Positions 56,881-64,000 of a stretch of DNA of 64,000 nucleotides are shown piece by piece. Source of the DNA: Leucobacter luti (GTDB taxonomy: Bacteria > Actinomycetota > Actinomycetes > Actinomycetales > Microbacteriaceae); the NCBI RefSeq assembly GCF_019464495.1, contig NZ_CP080492.1, positions 186,001 to 250,000 on the forward strand, read 5' to 3'. Each line of letters opens with the position of its first letter. The first letter of the stretch is position 1. Under the pieces are notes generated by a model that saw only the letters and a program-made list of their open reading frames with translations, was not told where the DNA came from and ran no database searches. The position numbers and the translations under genes were made by a program.

Positions 56881-58129
56881 CCACTGGGGTCCGCAGCGCC
56901 CCGGGCTCGGGGGTGCGGAACATCGGGTGCCAAAACACGAAGATGCAGACCGCGCTGAGGATGAGTGCACCGGTGATCACTGGAAGCGGTGCGCTGAAAC
57001 TATAGAGCAGAGTGCTCGCAGTGGGGGCGATGACGAACGTGAGTCCGTTCGTCGCCCCGACGAGACCCGCCAGGCCACCCTGTTCTTCTCTGCGCATCAG
57101 CAGTGTCGGCCCTGCCGTGTACCCCGGCATCGCGGTCCCGATCCCGAGCCCGATAATGAGCAGCGCTAGCATCAACAGCGCCACGCCGGCGTTCGGGATC
57201 AGCAACAGGAAGCCAACGAGTGCGGACGGGCACCCGACCCGGAGCAGCGTAGCCGGGCTCCACCCGCTCCTCGGGACAATAACGCCCTGCGCAACAATCA
57301 TGCCAGCGCCAGCTGCAAGGAGTGCTGCGCCGGTGAGGGCTCCTGTGGCTCCTGCGGTGAGCCCCAGGCGGTCTTGAACGATGAACCCTGTAATGACCTG
57401 AATGAATCCGAGCGCCGTGAACATCCCAAAGCCAGTAACGAGGAACGGCCATACGCGTGGGTCGCTGGGCCGGATTCTCGCGGGTGCTGGCACCAACTCC
57501 GAGCGTGACTCGCGACGGAGTCCGACGAGAACCGCGGCCAGTGCAAGTGCGAGCAGTACGGGAACGGCGATGAGCGGGGCGATGAGGCCGAGCGTCGAGA
57601 GCGTTCCGCCGACGATTGCTCCGGCGACCATTGCGATTCCCTGAACCGCCCCGACGCCAGACATCCCTTTCACACGCGCCGCCTCGTCGAGCGTGACATC
57701 CGCGATATACGCCTGCGCGGTGGGCCCGACAGCTGCGATCGCCGTGCCAAAGCCGACACCCCGTAGCAGGATGAAGAGCGTGAAGAGTAGGCCCCCCGTG
57801 ATGAGGCCACGAAACCCAGCCTCAGCCAGCAGCGCGAACAGCAGCATCGTCACCGTGGCGAGAGCAAGCGCGGTGACGAGTACCGGCTTGCGGCCCCAGG
57901 ACTGTGAGCGTCGTCCCCAGAACTGACTGGTGCCGACCACCATTACGGCAGCCGCGCTAATGGTGACGCCGACTTGCCACTCGGCAAGACCGACCTCGCG
58001 CGAAAGCGGGGCAATGATTGGGTTCAGTGTGGTCTGGCCGAGGAACGCCAGGAACACGGCCGTGAGCAGGAGCGGAACTTGGGGGGCTGTTCGCGCCGTC
58101 CCTCTGGGTGATGGTGTTGTGACGCTCAC
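56873..58129 (-). CDS. MFS drug-type exporter, divergent from a TetR regulator
   Basis: A 418-residue major facilitator with 12 predicted helices. The A-motif loop between TM2 and TM3 reads QFWGRRSQSWGRKPVL, and the TM5 segment GVGAVQGIAMVAGAIVGG matches motif C-like glycine patterns of drug:proton antiporters. GTG 58129 has AGGAAT 6 bases upstream. It is divergent from a TetR-family gene with a palindrome in the gap, so an inducible efflux system is likely. The exported compound is unknown. Confidence 0.87.
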   Translation of the reverse strand: MSVTTPSPRGTARTAPQVPLLLTAVFLAFLGQTTLNPIIAPLSREVGLAEWQVGVTISAAAVMVVGTSQFWGRRSQSWGRKPVLVTALALATVTMLLFALLAEAGFRGLITGGLLFTLFILLRGVGFGTAIAAVGPTAQAYIADVTLDEAARVKGMSGVGAVQGIAMVAGAIVGGTLSTLGLIAPLIAVPVLLALALAAVLVGLRRESRSELVPAPARIRPSDPRVWPFLVTGFGMFTALGFIQVITGFIVQDRLGLTAGATGALTGAALLAAGAGMIVAQGVIVPRSGWSPATLLRVGCPSALVGFLLLIPNAGVALLMLALLIIGLGIGTAMPGYTAGPTLLMRREEQGGLAGLVGATNGLTFVIAPTASTLLYSFSAPLPVITGALILSAVCIFVFWHPMFRTPEPGALRTPVVN

Positions 58130-58200
58130 GCGTGATTCCTCCGCTCAATGCGAGATCAGCCGCCGGAATTCTCGGACTCGGGTGATCTCGGTGTAGAATA

Positions 58201-58213
58201 AGAACAATGTTCT
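58201..58213. promoter_or_regulatory. TetR operator candidate in the MFS-tetR gap
   Basis: AGAACA-A-TGTTCT, a perfect 6+6 palindrome. It is adjacent to TAGAAT (58194-58199), a possible -10 for the tetR gene, in the 112-base gap between the divergent genes. Confidence 0.6.
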
Positions 58214-58241
58214 GATTTTACTGTAGAGGAAGAATGGGGCG

Positions 58242-59021
58242 ATGTCGACAGGGAATCGAAGTGGCGGTCGCAGGCACTACCGAACTGGGATCAGCGCAGA
58301 CGCGATCATTGATTCAGCGCTGAGCCTGACTCGCGAAGTCGGCCTCCAAGCCTGGTCGACACGGGACCTTGCCACACGGCTCGATACGTCGTTGTCCGTG
58401 CTGTACCGCAAATTCGGCGATCGTGCCGGCATCGAAGCTGCTGTCGTTGAGCGCGTCATCCTGCGAGCGATGCCGATGAGTTCCGCCACCGACTGGCGCG
58501 GCTGGCTGACGGACATGCTCGCGCCGGCGTTGCTGCGATTGTGGCCCTACCCCGGAGTTGCAGAGTGGACGTTCTTTCATGGACCAGCGCTTCCCAGCGT
58601 CATCCCGACCATTTCGCGCGGTATCGAGTTGCTGCGTGACGGCGGGTTTGGCGAGGATGCTCCGCTCGCATACTCCGTCGCATTCAACACCGTGATCAGC
58701 GAGATTGCGCTGTCAGATCAGCGGCGCACGGGCCGTAGCGGGGTGCAGCCGACCCGAGCAGACTTTGTGCAGGTGCTGCGTGCCCCATCGGACACCGAGG
58801 GGCACGGGCCGGATGGAAACACCCCTCCTCAACACAGCGCCGAGGAGATGGCGACATTCATCGAACAGTTCGACGCTGTCAATCCCACAGGCGCAGGCGG
58901 GGGAGTCCCATGCCCCCCAGATCAGCCTCCCGTGGCCACGTCACGCTACTTCGCATATCTCTTGGATTCAGTGATTGCCGGGCTGCAGCACCAGCTCGAT
59001 GCACGCTCAGAAAACCGGTGA
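58242..59021 (+). CDS. TetR-family regulator of the divergent MFS exporter
   Basis: A 259-residue regulator. The HTH region (residues ~15-60) includes SADAIIDSALSLTREVGLQ and DLATRLDTSLSVLYRKFGDR, typical of TetR proteins. The ligand domain is longer than average and has a Gly/Pro-rich stretch near residue 225. ATG 58242 follows GAGGAAGAATGG. Together with the palindrome at 58201 it most likely represses both itself and the MFS gene. Confidence 0.9.
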   Translation: MSTGNRSGGRRHYRTGISADAIIDSALSLTREVGLQAWSTRDLATRLDTSLSVLYRKFGDRAGIEAAVVERVILRAMPMSSATDWRGWLTDMLAPALLRLWPYPGVAEWTFFHGPALPSVIPTISRGIELLRDGGFGEDAPLAYSVAFNTVISEIALSDQRRTGRSGVQPTRADFVQVLRAPSDTEGHGPDGNTPPQHSAEEMATFIEQFDAVNPTGAGGGVPCPPDQPPVATSRYFAYLLDSVIAGLQHQLDARSENR

Positions 59022-59040
59022 GACGGGCCCGATGGGTCAC

Positions 59041-60273
59041 TTAGACCACTCGGATCCCGACCGTGTTGAGATTCCGCGCTCGCCCGCGGCGTTCGATGCC
59101 GATGCTGATGAGTGCGAGCATCAACCCGAGTGTGGCGAGTGCGGCACCCACCCAGCCGGGCGCAAGATAGCCCAAGCCACCAGCGATAACCATGCCACCG
59201 AGCCACGCCCCGAGGCTGTTGCCGATATTGAATGCCGCGTGGTTCACCGCAGCCCCCAGGAGTGCGGCTTCATCAGAGATGCGGATCAAGCGCGCCTGGA
59301 TCGACGGGACGAGGGTCGACGAGGTGAGTCCGAGCGCGAACACCAGTGCGAACAGCGAGACCGGCCCCGTGGCAAGCAAGGAGTAGCTGACCAACACCGC
59401 AATAAAGAGCGTGAAGCCAATCACGATGGTGCGCGTGAGATGGCGATCACTCGCCCAGCCGCCGATGAAGTTGCCAATTGTCATCCCCACGCCGAGGCAA
59501 CCCAGCACCCAGGGAATGGATCCCGGCGACATTCCGGCGACCCGTGTGGTGACCTCAGCGATGTACGAGTACACCGCGAAAAAGCCGCCAAAGCCGACAG
59601 AGCCGACCGCGATCATGACCCAGATCCGCGGGTTCCGCAGCGCGGAGAGCTCGCGCGCGGGACTCCGCTCAGGATTTCCAGGGTATCGCGGAAGGAACGC
59701 GAGTCCGAGCACGAGAGTCGCGATAAAGATCACCGCGACGAAGGCGTACGCCCAGCGCCAACCAGCAATCTGTCCAAGCCAGGTGGCGAGGGGGACACCG
59801 ATGACATTCGCGATCGTGAGGCCAGACAGGGCGAGCGCGATTCCCTGCCCCTGTTTTCCCGGGCCCATGATGCGCGCTGCGAGGAGCGAGGCGACGCCGA
59901 AGTAGGCGCCATGCGGCAGAGCCGCAATAAAGCGGAACACCGCAAGTGACCCAAACGTGGGCATGCACGCCGAGGCAATGGTCCCGACAATAAACAGGCC
60001 GAGCAGCCAGAACGTGAGCTTGGTCTGCGAGACGCGAGCGGCGAGCACCGCGAAGGTCGGCGCTCCCACCACCACACCGAGCGCGTACGCAGTGATCAAG
60101 ATTCCCGCGTGAGCGATGCCCGTCGTGGGCGCTGCCTCGAAACCGGGCAACAGATCGCGCGCAATATCGGGGAGGAGCCCCATCGTCGCAAACTCAGTAA
60201 CACCGATCCCGAAGCCGCCAAGGGCGAGCGCAAAGAGGGCGATGCCGCGGCGAAGCGGAGTGAGCGAGGACAT
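59041..60273 (-). CDS. MFS transporter of the AraJ/DHA1 group
   Basis: A 410-residue major facilitator with 12 helices. GFGIGVTEFATMGLLPDIA at TM1 and the segment GVPLATWLGQIAGWRWAY in TM5 are diagnostic for the AraJ/YdeA/Cml-like DHA1 subfamily, which exports sugars, chloramphenicol or other small molecules. ATG 60273 begins the homologous region; the in-frame extension to 60315 is rejected. It is convergent with the tetR gene at 58242. Confidence 0.88.
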   Translation of the reverse strand: MSSLTPLRRGIALFALALGGFGIGVTEFATMGLLPDIARDLLPGFEAAPTTGIAHAGILITAYALGVVVGAPTFAVLAARVSQTKLTFWLLGLFIVGTIASACMPTFGSLAVFRFIAALPHGAYFGVASLLAARIMGPGKQGQGIALALSGLTIANVIGVPLATWLGQIAGWRWAYAFVAVIFIATLVLGLAFLPRYPGNPERSPARELSALRNPRIWVMIAVGSVGFGGFFAVYSYIAEVTTRVAGMSPGSIPWVLGCLGVGMTIGNFIGGWASDRHLTRTIVIGFTLFIAVLVSYSLLATGPVSLFALVFALGLTSSTLVPSIQARLIRISDEAALLGAAVNHAAFNIGNSLGAWLGGMVIAGGLGYLAPGWVGAALATLGLMLALISIGIERRGRARNLNTVGIRVV

Positions 60274-60370
60274 GGACGAGCCTTTCGAAGCTGACGGGCG
60301 CAGTGCGGAGCGCAATCGCGGCCGTGACTGCGCGACTCAGCAATGTTAGCGGTCGCTGATGTCCTCCGGG

Positions 60371-61048
60371 TTACTGTCCCCGAGCGAGCCAGCTTTCGAG
60401 CGCGGGCTGCTCCCGCTCAATCACAGTGTGATCACCGTGGCCGGGTTGCACCACCGTTGCCGCTGGCAGCGTGAACAACGATTCCTGGATCGAGGTGATG
60501 ATCTGCGGGAAACTCGAGTAATCCCACCTGGTCGCGCCCGGACCACCCTGGAATAGCGTGTCACCGGAGAACACCGTGTTCAAGGCCGGTGCAACGAAGC
60601 ACACCGAACCGGGGGTGTGGCCAGGCGTGTGACGCGTGCTGAGTTCGATTTCTCCGACCTGGAAGGTCGCTCCGTGCGTCAACTCGAAGTCGGGCAGGGC
60701 GTCTCCGTGTGTCTCGCTCCAAATGAACAGGTCTTCGGGGTGCAGATAGACGTGGGTATCGAGCAGCTGTGCCGCTTCGAGGGCTGCGTTCACATGGTCT
60801 TCGTGGCCGTGGGTGAGGAGGATGCCCAGAGTTTCTCGCTCGCCAACCGCCTGCGCGATCGCCTGTGCGTCGTGCGCTGCGTCAATAACCAACACTCGCT
60901 CGGAGTCGCCGATGAGCCAGACGTTGTTCTCCAGCTGTATGCCATCGACCGGCAGGCCCGGACGACCCACCCCAATCGAGCCGCTCGTGATGATTCGTTC
61001 GATGTGTACCTGGGGCACGGGTTCCGCCTTCCTACGTCCTGTGCCCAT
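60371..61048 (-). CDS. MBL-fold metal-dependent hydrolase (glyoxalase II-like)
   Basis: A 225-residue metallo-beta-lactamase fold protein. The metal motif THGHEDH (HxHxDH) is at about residue 80, with further ligands in HTPGHTPGSV, FSGDTLF and PGHGDHT. The order and size match the glyoxalase II/YcbL-like hydrolases of actinobacteria. ATG 61048 is chosen because residues upstream in the frame are not conserved in character. It is preceded on the same strand by the usp gene, with a strong hairpin between. Confidence 0.88.
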   Translation of the reverse strand: MGTGRRKAEPVPQVHIERIITSGSIGVGRPGLPVDGIQLENNVWLIGDSERVLVIDAAHDAQAIAQAVGERETLGILLTHGHEDHVNAALEAAQLLDTHVYLHPEDLFIWSETHGDALPDFELTHGATFQVGEIELSTRHTPGHTPGSVCFVAPALNTVFSGDTLFQGGPGATRWDYSSFPQIITSIQESLFTLPAATVVQPGHGDHTVIEREQPALESWLARGQ

Positions 61049-61124
61049 CGTACCTGCGCTCGGCTGCGCTCGACTGTGCTCAACTGCGCTCGAGACGTGA
61101 GCCACAATAGGCAGGTGGAATGCA

Positions 61125-61171
61125 GTGAGGGGCGTTGCCGCCAGGGAACCCCTGGCGGAAACGCCCCTCAC
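61125..61171. terminator. Terminator downstream of the universal stress protein gene
   Basis: 12 bp (GTGAGGGGCGTT/AACGCCCCTCAC) plus 9 bp (CCGCCAGGG/CCCTGGCGG) with one mismatch and a 3-base loop, 13 bases after the usp stop. Confidence 0.85.
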
Positions 61172-61183
61172 GATGCAACCGAG

Positions 61184-62029
61184 CTACGCGCGTGTCACCA
61201 CGACAGGGCAGGGCAGGGCCTGCAGCACGCCGTGGCTGACAGAACCAAGCAGAAGCCGTGAAATCCCGCCACGGCCGCGGCTGCCAACGACAAGCAGCTC
61301 TGCGCCCTCCGCAGCTTGCACAAGCGCCGCAACCGGTGGTGCCTGAATGATCTCACGTCGAATCTCGAGATCCGGGTACCGCTCAGCAAGGCCGGCAACA
61401 CCAATGGCGATGGCCTCCTCCGCAGCACTGCGCTGCGAGGAGACGAGCTCCTCACTCCACAGGTACTCCAGCCCGGGCGTCAGCGGCGGCATCCAAGCGT
61501 AGACAGCGATCAGCGGCGCACCGCGGAACGATGCTTCCTCAGCAGCGTAGGCAATCGCACGCTGCGACGCCTCGGAACCGTCAATGCCAACCACCACACC
61601 CGCGTTGGGCGACGCGGCGAGGTTCGGGATCACCGCCACGGGGCAGTGCGCGGTTGCCGCGACCTTTACCGCGCGCGTGCCGAAGAATGATCCCGCGAAG
61701 CGAGTACCGCTGTGCTGACCAAGGATGAGCAGATCGGCGTGCTTGGAGGCCTCTTCCACTTCAGCGATCGGGTGCCCCACAACAGCGGAGCCTGAGATCG
61801 ATCCGGTGAAGCCAAGGCTTCGCGCGTAGGCGACTTCAGCCTCGAGCATCTGCTCAGACGCTTTCTGCGCCTCAGAAAGGAACGCAACGCTTTCCGATAG
61901 GAATGAGTCGTCTGCGACGTGGAGCAACTGTACGGCGGCTCCGCGCTCAGTGGCTCGTGCGAGCCCCCAAGCGAGTGCTACACGACTCTGCTCCGATCCA
62001 TCGACTCCAATGAGGTACTTCTCAGACAT
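61184..62029 (-). CDS. Universal stress protein, tandem-domain
   Basis: A 281-residue protein with two UspA domains. The first is about 1-140 (YLIGVDGSEQSRVALAWGL ... VVGHPIAEVEEASKHADLLILGQH), the second about 145-281 (VVVGIDGSEASQRAIAYAAE ... GAELLVVGSRGRGGISRLLLGSVS). The GxxGxRGRGG...GS ATP-binding motif is complete only in the second domain; the first reads GQHSGTRFAG. It is 48 bases downstream of the GAPDH gene on the same strand and may share its transcript. Confidence 0.93.
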   Translation of the reverse strand: MSEKYLIGVDGSEQSRVALAWGLARATERGAAVQLLHVADDSFLSESVAFLSEAQKASEQMLEAEVAYARSLGFTGSISGSAVVGHPIAEVEEASKHADLLILGQHSGTRFAGSFFGTRAVKVAATAHCPVAVIPNLAASPNAGVVVGIDGSEASQRAIAYAAEEASFRGAPLIAVYAWMPPLTPGLEYLWSEELVSSQRSAAEEAIAIGVAGLAERYPDLEIRREIIQAPPVAALVQAAEGAELLVVGSRGRGGISRLLLGSVSHGVLQALPCPVVVTRA

Positions 62030-62077
62030 GTTACGGTCCTTTCTCTCAGGCGAGTTGCTGGCCTTGTGTCCTTGAGA

Positions 62078-63517
62078 CTACGCGGTCAACTCCGGCAAGT
62101 GCGCAGGGTGGCTCCCTGCGAGCTGCTCAATGATGCGCACCACCTGGCAGCTGTAGCCGTACTCGTTGTCGTACCAGACGTACAGCACTGCGGTGTCCCC
62201 GGTGACGATTGTGGCCAGGCCGTCAATAATTCCCGCGCGGTTCGATCCAACGAAGTCGGTCGACACAATTTCGGGGGACTCAACGTAGTCGATCTGCGTG
62301 CGCAGCGCGCCCGTGAGCGACACCTGCTCCAGCAGCGAGTTGATCTCATCGCGGTCAGTCTCACGCTCGAGCTGGAGGTTCAGCACAGCCATCGATACAT
62401 CCGGCGTGGGGACGCGGATTGCATTGCCAGTGAGCTTGCCTTCAAACTCGGGCAACGCTTTCGCGACGGCCTTGGCGGCTCCGGTCTCGGCAAGCACCAT
62501 GTTCAGTGCTGCCGAGCGGCCACGACGGTCACCCTTGTGGAAGTTGTCGATCAGATTCTGATCATTCGTGTACGAGTGGACCGTCTCGACGTGCCCGCGC
62601 TTGACGCCAAACTCCTCGTTCATGACTTTCAGCACGGGTGTGATGGCGTTTGTGGTGCAGGAGGCTGCGCTCACGATCGTGTGCGCGTCTGTGATCTGGT
62701 TGCTGTTCACACCGAAGACGACGTTGAGCATGTCGCCCTTGCCGGGTGCGGTGAGGAGCACACGTGAAATGCCCTGATTCTGGAGGTGCTGCTCCAGCCC
62801 CTCGGCGTCGCGCCACTTCCCCGTGTTATCTACCAGGATCGCGTCTTCGATGCCGTACTGCGTGTAATCCACACTCGCGGGATCGTTTGAGTAGATCACC
62901 TGGATGCGCACGCCATTGGCAAGGATCGCGTCTTCGTCTTCCAGCACCTTGATCGTGCCGTTGAACGGGCCGTGCACGGAGTCGCGACGCAGGAGATTGG
63001 CGCGCTTCTCCAGATCGTTCTCGGATCCCCTGCGCACCACAATGGCGCGCAGATTGAGCCCGTTTCCGCTGCCTGAGTGGTCGATGATGATCCGGGCGAG
63101 CAAACGGCCAATGCGACCAAAGCCGTAGAGCACGACGTCAGTGCCAGCGCCGGGCTTCGCGTCAAGCGCTGGAGCAAGCTCTGCGCGCAGATACGCATCC
63201 AGATCGGTGCTCGAAGATGCGCGGAAGGCGTTGGCGAGAAGCGCGAGATCGACGGAGACGGGCCCAGGCTGAATTCGTGAGAGAGCCTCGACGATCGCGG
63301 AGGTCTCTGCGAGCGGCATCTCAACCTCATCGATCTTGCGCGCGTAGCTGTGCGCGCGAATGATGTCGATGGGGGAGCGGCCCACGAGGCTGCGGCCGTG
63401 TACCGACATGACCACATCGTGGTCGCGGTAGAGCTGGCCGATCAGCGGGATCATCCGCTCCGCGAGTTCCTGCTTCGCCTTCCAAGCTTCGAGGTGAGCA
63501 TCAGCACGCTGGTTCAT
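62078..63517 (-). CDS. Glyceraldehyde-3-phosphate dehydrogenase, long form (GapB/GapX type)
   Basis: 479 residues, about 140 longer than ordinary GAPDH. An N-terminal helical domain of ~125 residues precedes the Rossmann start VVLYGFGRIGRLLARI. The catalytic cysteine is in SAASCTTNAI and the histidine region in VHSYTNDQNLID. The residue after the second strand, which is Asp in NAD-specific enzymes, is replaced by Arg-Arg in AIVVRRGS, which points to NADP use. Corynebacterium glutamicum GapB (about 480 residues, gluconeogenic) has this form. GGAAGG precedes ATG 63517. Confidence 0.9.
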   Translation of the reverse strand: MNQRADAHLEAWKAKQELAERMIPLIGQLYRDHDVVMSVHGRSLVGRSPIDIIRAHSYARKIDEVEMPLAETSAIVEALSRIQPGPVSVDLALLANAFRASSSTDLDAYLRAELAPALDAKPGAGTDVVLYGFGRIGRLLARIIIDHSGSGNGLNLRAIVVRRGSENDLEKRANLLRRDSVHGPFNGTIKVLEDEDAILANGVRIQVIYSNDPASVDYTQYGIEDAILVDNTGKWRDAEGLEQHLQNQGISRVLLTAPGKGDMLNVVFGVNSNQITDAHTIVSAASCTTNAITPVLKVMNEEFGVKRGHVETVHSYTNDQNLIDNFHKGDRRGRSAALNMVLAETGAAKAVAKALPEFEGKLTGNAIRVPTPDVSMAVLNLQLERETDRDEINSLLEQVSLTGALRTQIDYVESPEIVSTDFVGSNRAGIIDGLATIVTGDTAVLYVWYDNEYGYSCQVVRIIEQLAGSHPAHLPELTA

Positions 63518-63722
63518 GTGAACGGAGGGTTCCTTCCAAACAATTGTGAAGAGTGGTCGGCCTGCCCGCCGGAACGCTGTCGCGTCACCTCCAGTATCCC
63601 ACGCTGATGACGGAGTGTGACACCGCGATTACCGCGTGGCGGCAGAGATACCGGAAGCTAGTGCAGAACCGCGTGGCCACGAGCCGCGCCCCATCCAGAT
63701 CTCAACGAATCATGAGGACCCC
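63518..63722. other. Gap between divergent GAPDH and metQ-like genes
   Basis: 205 bases without a gene. Two copies of ACCGCGTGGC occur at 63630-63639 and 63667-63676. I do not see the conserved core of a SAM riboswitch, although the right-hand gene may be for methionine uptake. Confidence 0.5.
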
Positions 63723-64000
63723 ATGACGTTCACGAAGCGCGGCATCTTCGCCGCCTCGCTCACCGCCCTCGCCCTCGCAGCGACCACGACGCTTGCCGGG
63801 TGCGCCCCAGCAGCAGAGGATACGACCGTGACGATCGGTGTCGTGCCCGGCGGGCAGCCGTACTGGGACACATTCGTCGACGCAGCCGCCGAAGAGGGCA
63901 TCACGGTCGAGATCAAGGACTTCGCCGAGTACCCGCAGCCGAACCCGCTCGTGACCGAGGGGGAGCTTGATCTCAACCAGTTCCAGCACATCGCGTACCT
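63723..64000 (+). CDS. MetQ/NlpA-type substrate-binding lipoprotein (partial, runs off the window)
   Basis: The first 92 residues. A signal peptide with lipobox LAGC (Cys at residue 26) is followed by the NlpA/MetQ pattern: VTIGVVPGGQPYW, IEIKDF-like VEIKDFAEYPQPN, LVTEGELDLNQFQH. These are typical of methionine-binding lipoproteins of the MetNIQ importer. GAGGACCCC lies upstream of ATG 63723. The permease and ATPase genes, if present, lie beyond the right edge. Confidence 0.88.
   Translation, partial: MTFTKRGIFAASLTALALAATTTLAGCAPAAEDTTVTIGVVPGGQPYWDTFVDAAAEEGITVEIKDFAEYPQPNPLVTEGELDLNQFQHIAY

Noticed and set aside
58975..59949. Plus-strand open frame of 324 codons opposite the AraJ-like MFS gene
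   Set aside because: Its highly charged, repetitive translation (Arg/Asp/Glu/His) is the mirror of transmembrane codons.
63518..63722. SAM riboswitch upstream of the MetQ-like gene
   Set aside because: I looked for the conserved SAM-I/SAM-IV cores and did not find them. The two ACCGCGTGGC copies are direct repeats without a consistent fold.

Overview
The window reads as one continuous stretch of chromosome from a high-GC Gram-positive actinomycete, most likely a member of the Microbacteriaceae (a Leucobacter-like organism is my best guess; this is an inference from gene content, not a database match). Supporting signs are very high GC with strong G/C third positions, many 4-bp ATGA/GTGA start-stop overlaps, an mIHF domain fused to guanylate kinase, a stand-alone type II fatty acid synthesis cluster with a PucR/FasR-type regulator next to homodimeric aceE, the coproporphyrin-dependent heme genes, and an IdeR/DtxR-type iron box. 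I see no prophage, insertion sequence, CRISPR array or rRNA operon. No gene-free stretch is longer than about 300 bases; the longest is 50724-51013.

Layout. 1-5005: end of a ruvX-like gene, mltG and the shikimate genes aroE-aroC-aroK-aroB. 5157-11073: a tightly overlapping unit of a TauABC/SsuABC-type ABC importer, a type-2 malate/lactate dehydrogenase, a BAAT-type acyl hydrolase and a DUF1684 protein. 11255-15657: a divergent AAA (MoxR-like) ATPase and VWA-domain protein, followed by a protein I do not recognise. 15670-17492: thioesterase, efp and nusB. 17500-28436: the pyrimidine operon (pyrR-pyrB-pyrC-membrane protein-carA-carB-pyrF) running into the mIHF-Gmk fusion and a DMT transporter. 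28417-32806: a MacB/FtsX-type ABC exporter divergent from a two-component system. 32847-37836: an iron-regulated siderophore uptake operon. 37904-42954: membrane protein, tRNA, phosphatase, GntR regulator, the last two heme genes (cpfC, chdC) and dps. 43030-50723 (minus strand): aceE, fasR-like regulator, fabD-fabH-acpP-fabF. 51014-55680: AhpE-like peroxiredoxin, tRNA-Val, an ABC-F protein with an apparent attenuator leader, a TetR regulator and its divergent targets. 55715-64000: Cys-type glutathione peroxidase, flavin reductase, two MFS exporters, TetR regulator, MBL hydrolase, universal stress protein, an extended GAPDH and the start of a MetQ-type lipoprotein gene.

How it fits together. 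Most of the window is core metabolism: aromatic amino acids, pyrimidines, fatty acids and heme. In other actinobacteria mltG-aroE-C-K-B is closely followed by efp-nusB-pyr; here 11 kb of accessory genes (5157-16236) separate them. The most interesting items are (i) a 7-residue leader peptide plus mutually exclusive RNA pairings that could hide the ribosome binding site of the ABC-F gene, (ii) the importer-dehydrogenase-hydrolase-DUF1684 operon, (iii) the AAA/VWA pair with its unknown partner, (iv) the mIHF-guanylate kinase fusion, and (v) several clean palindromic operators (GntR/cpfC, TetR pair at 54.2 kb, TetR/MFS at 58.2 kb, IdeR box at 32.86 kb).
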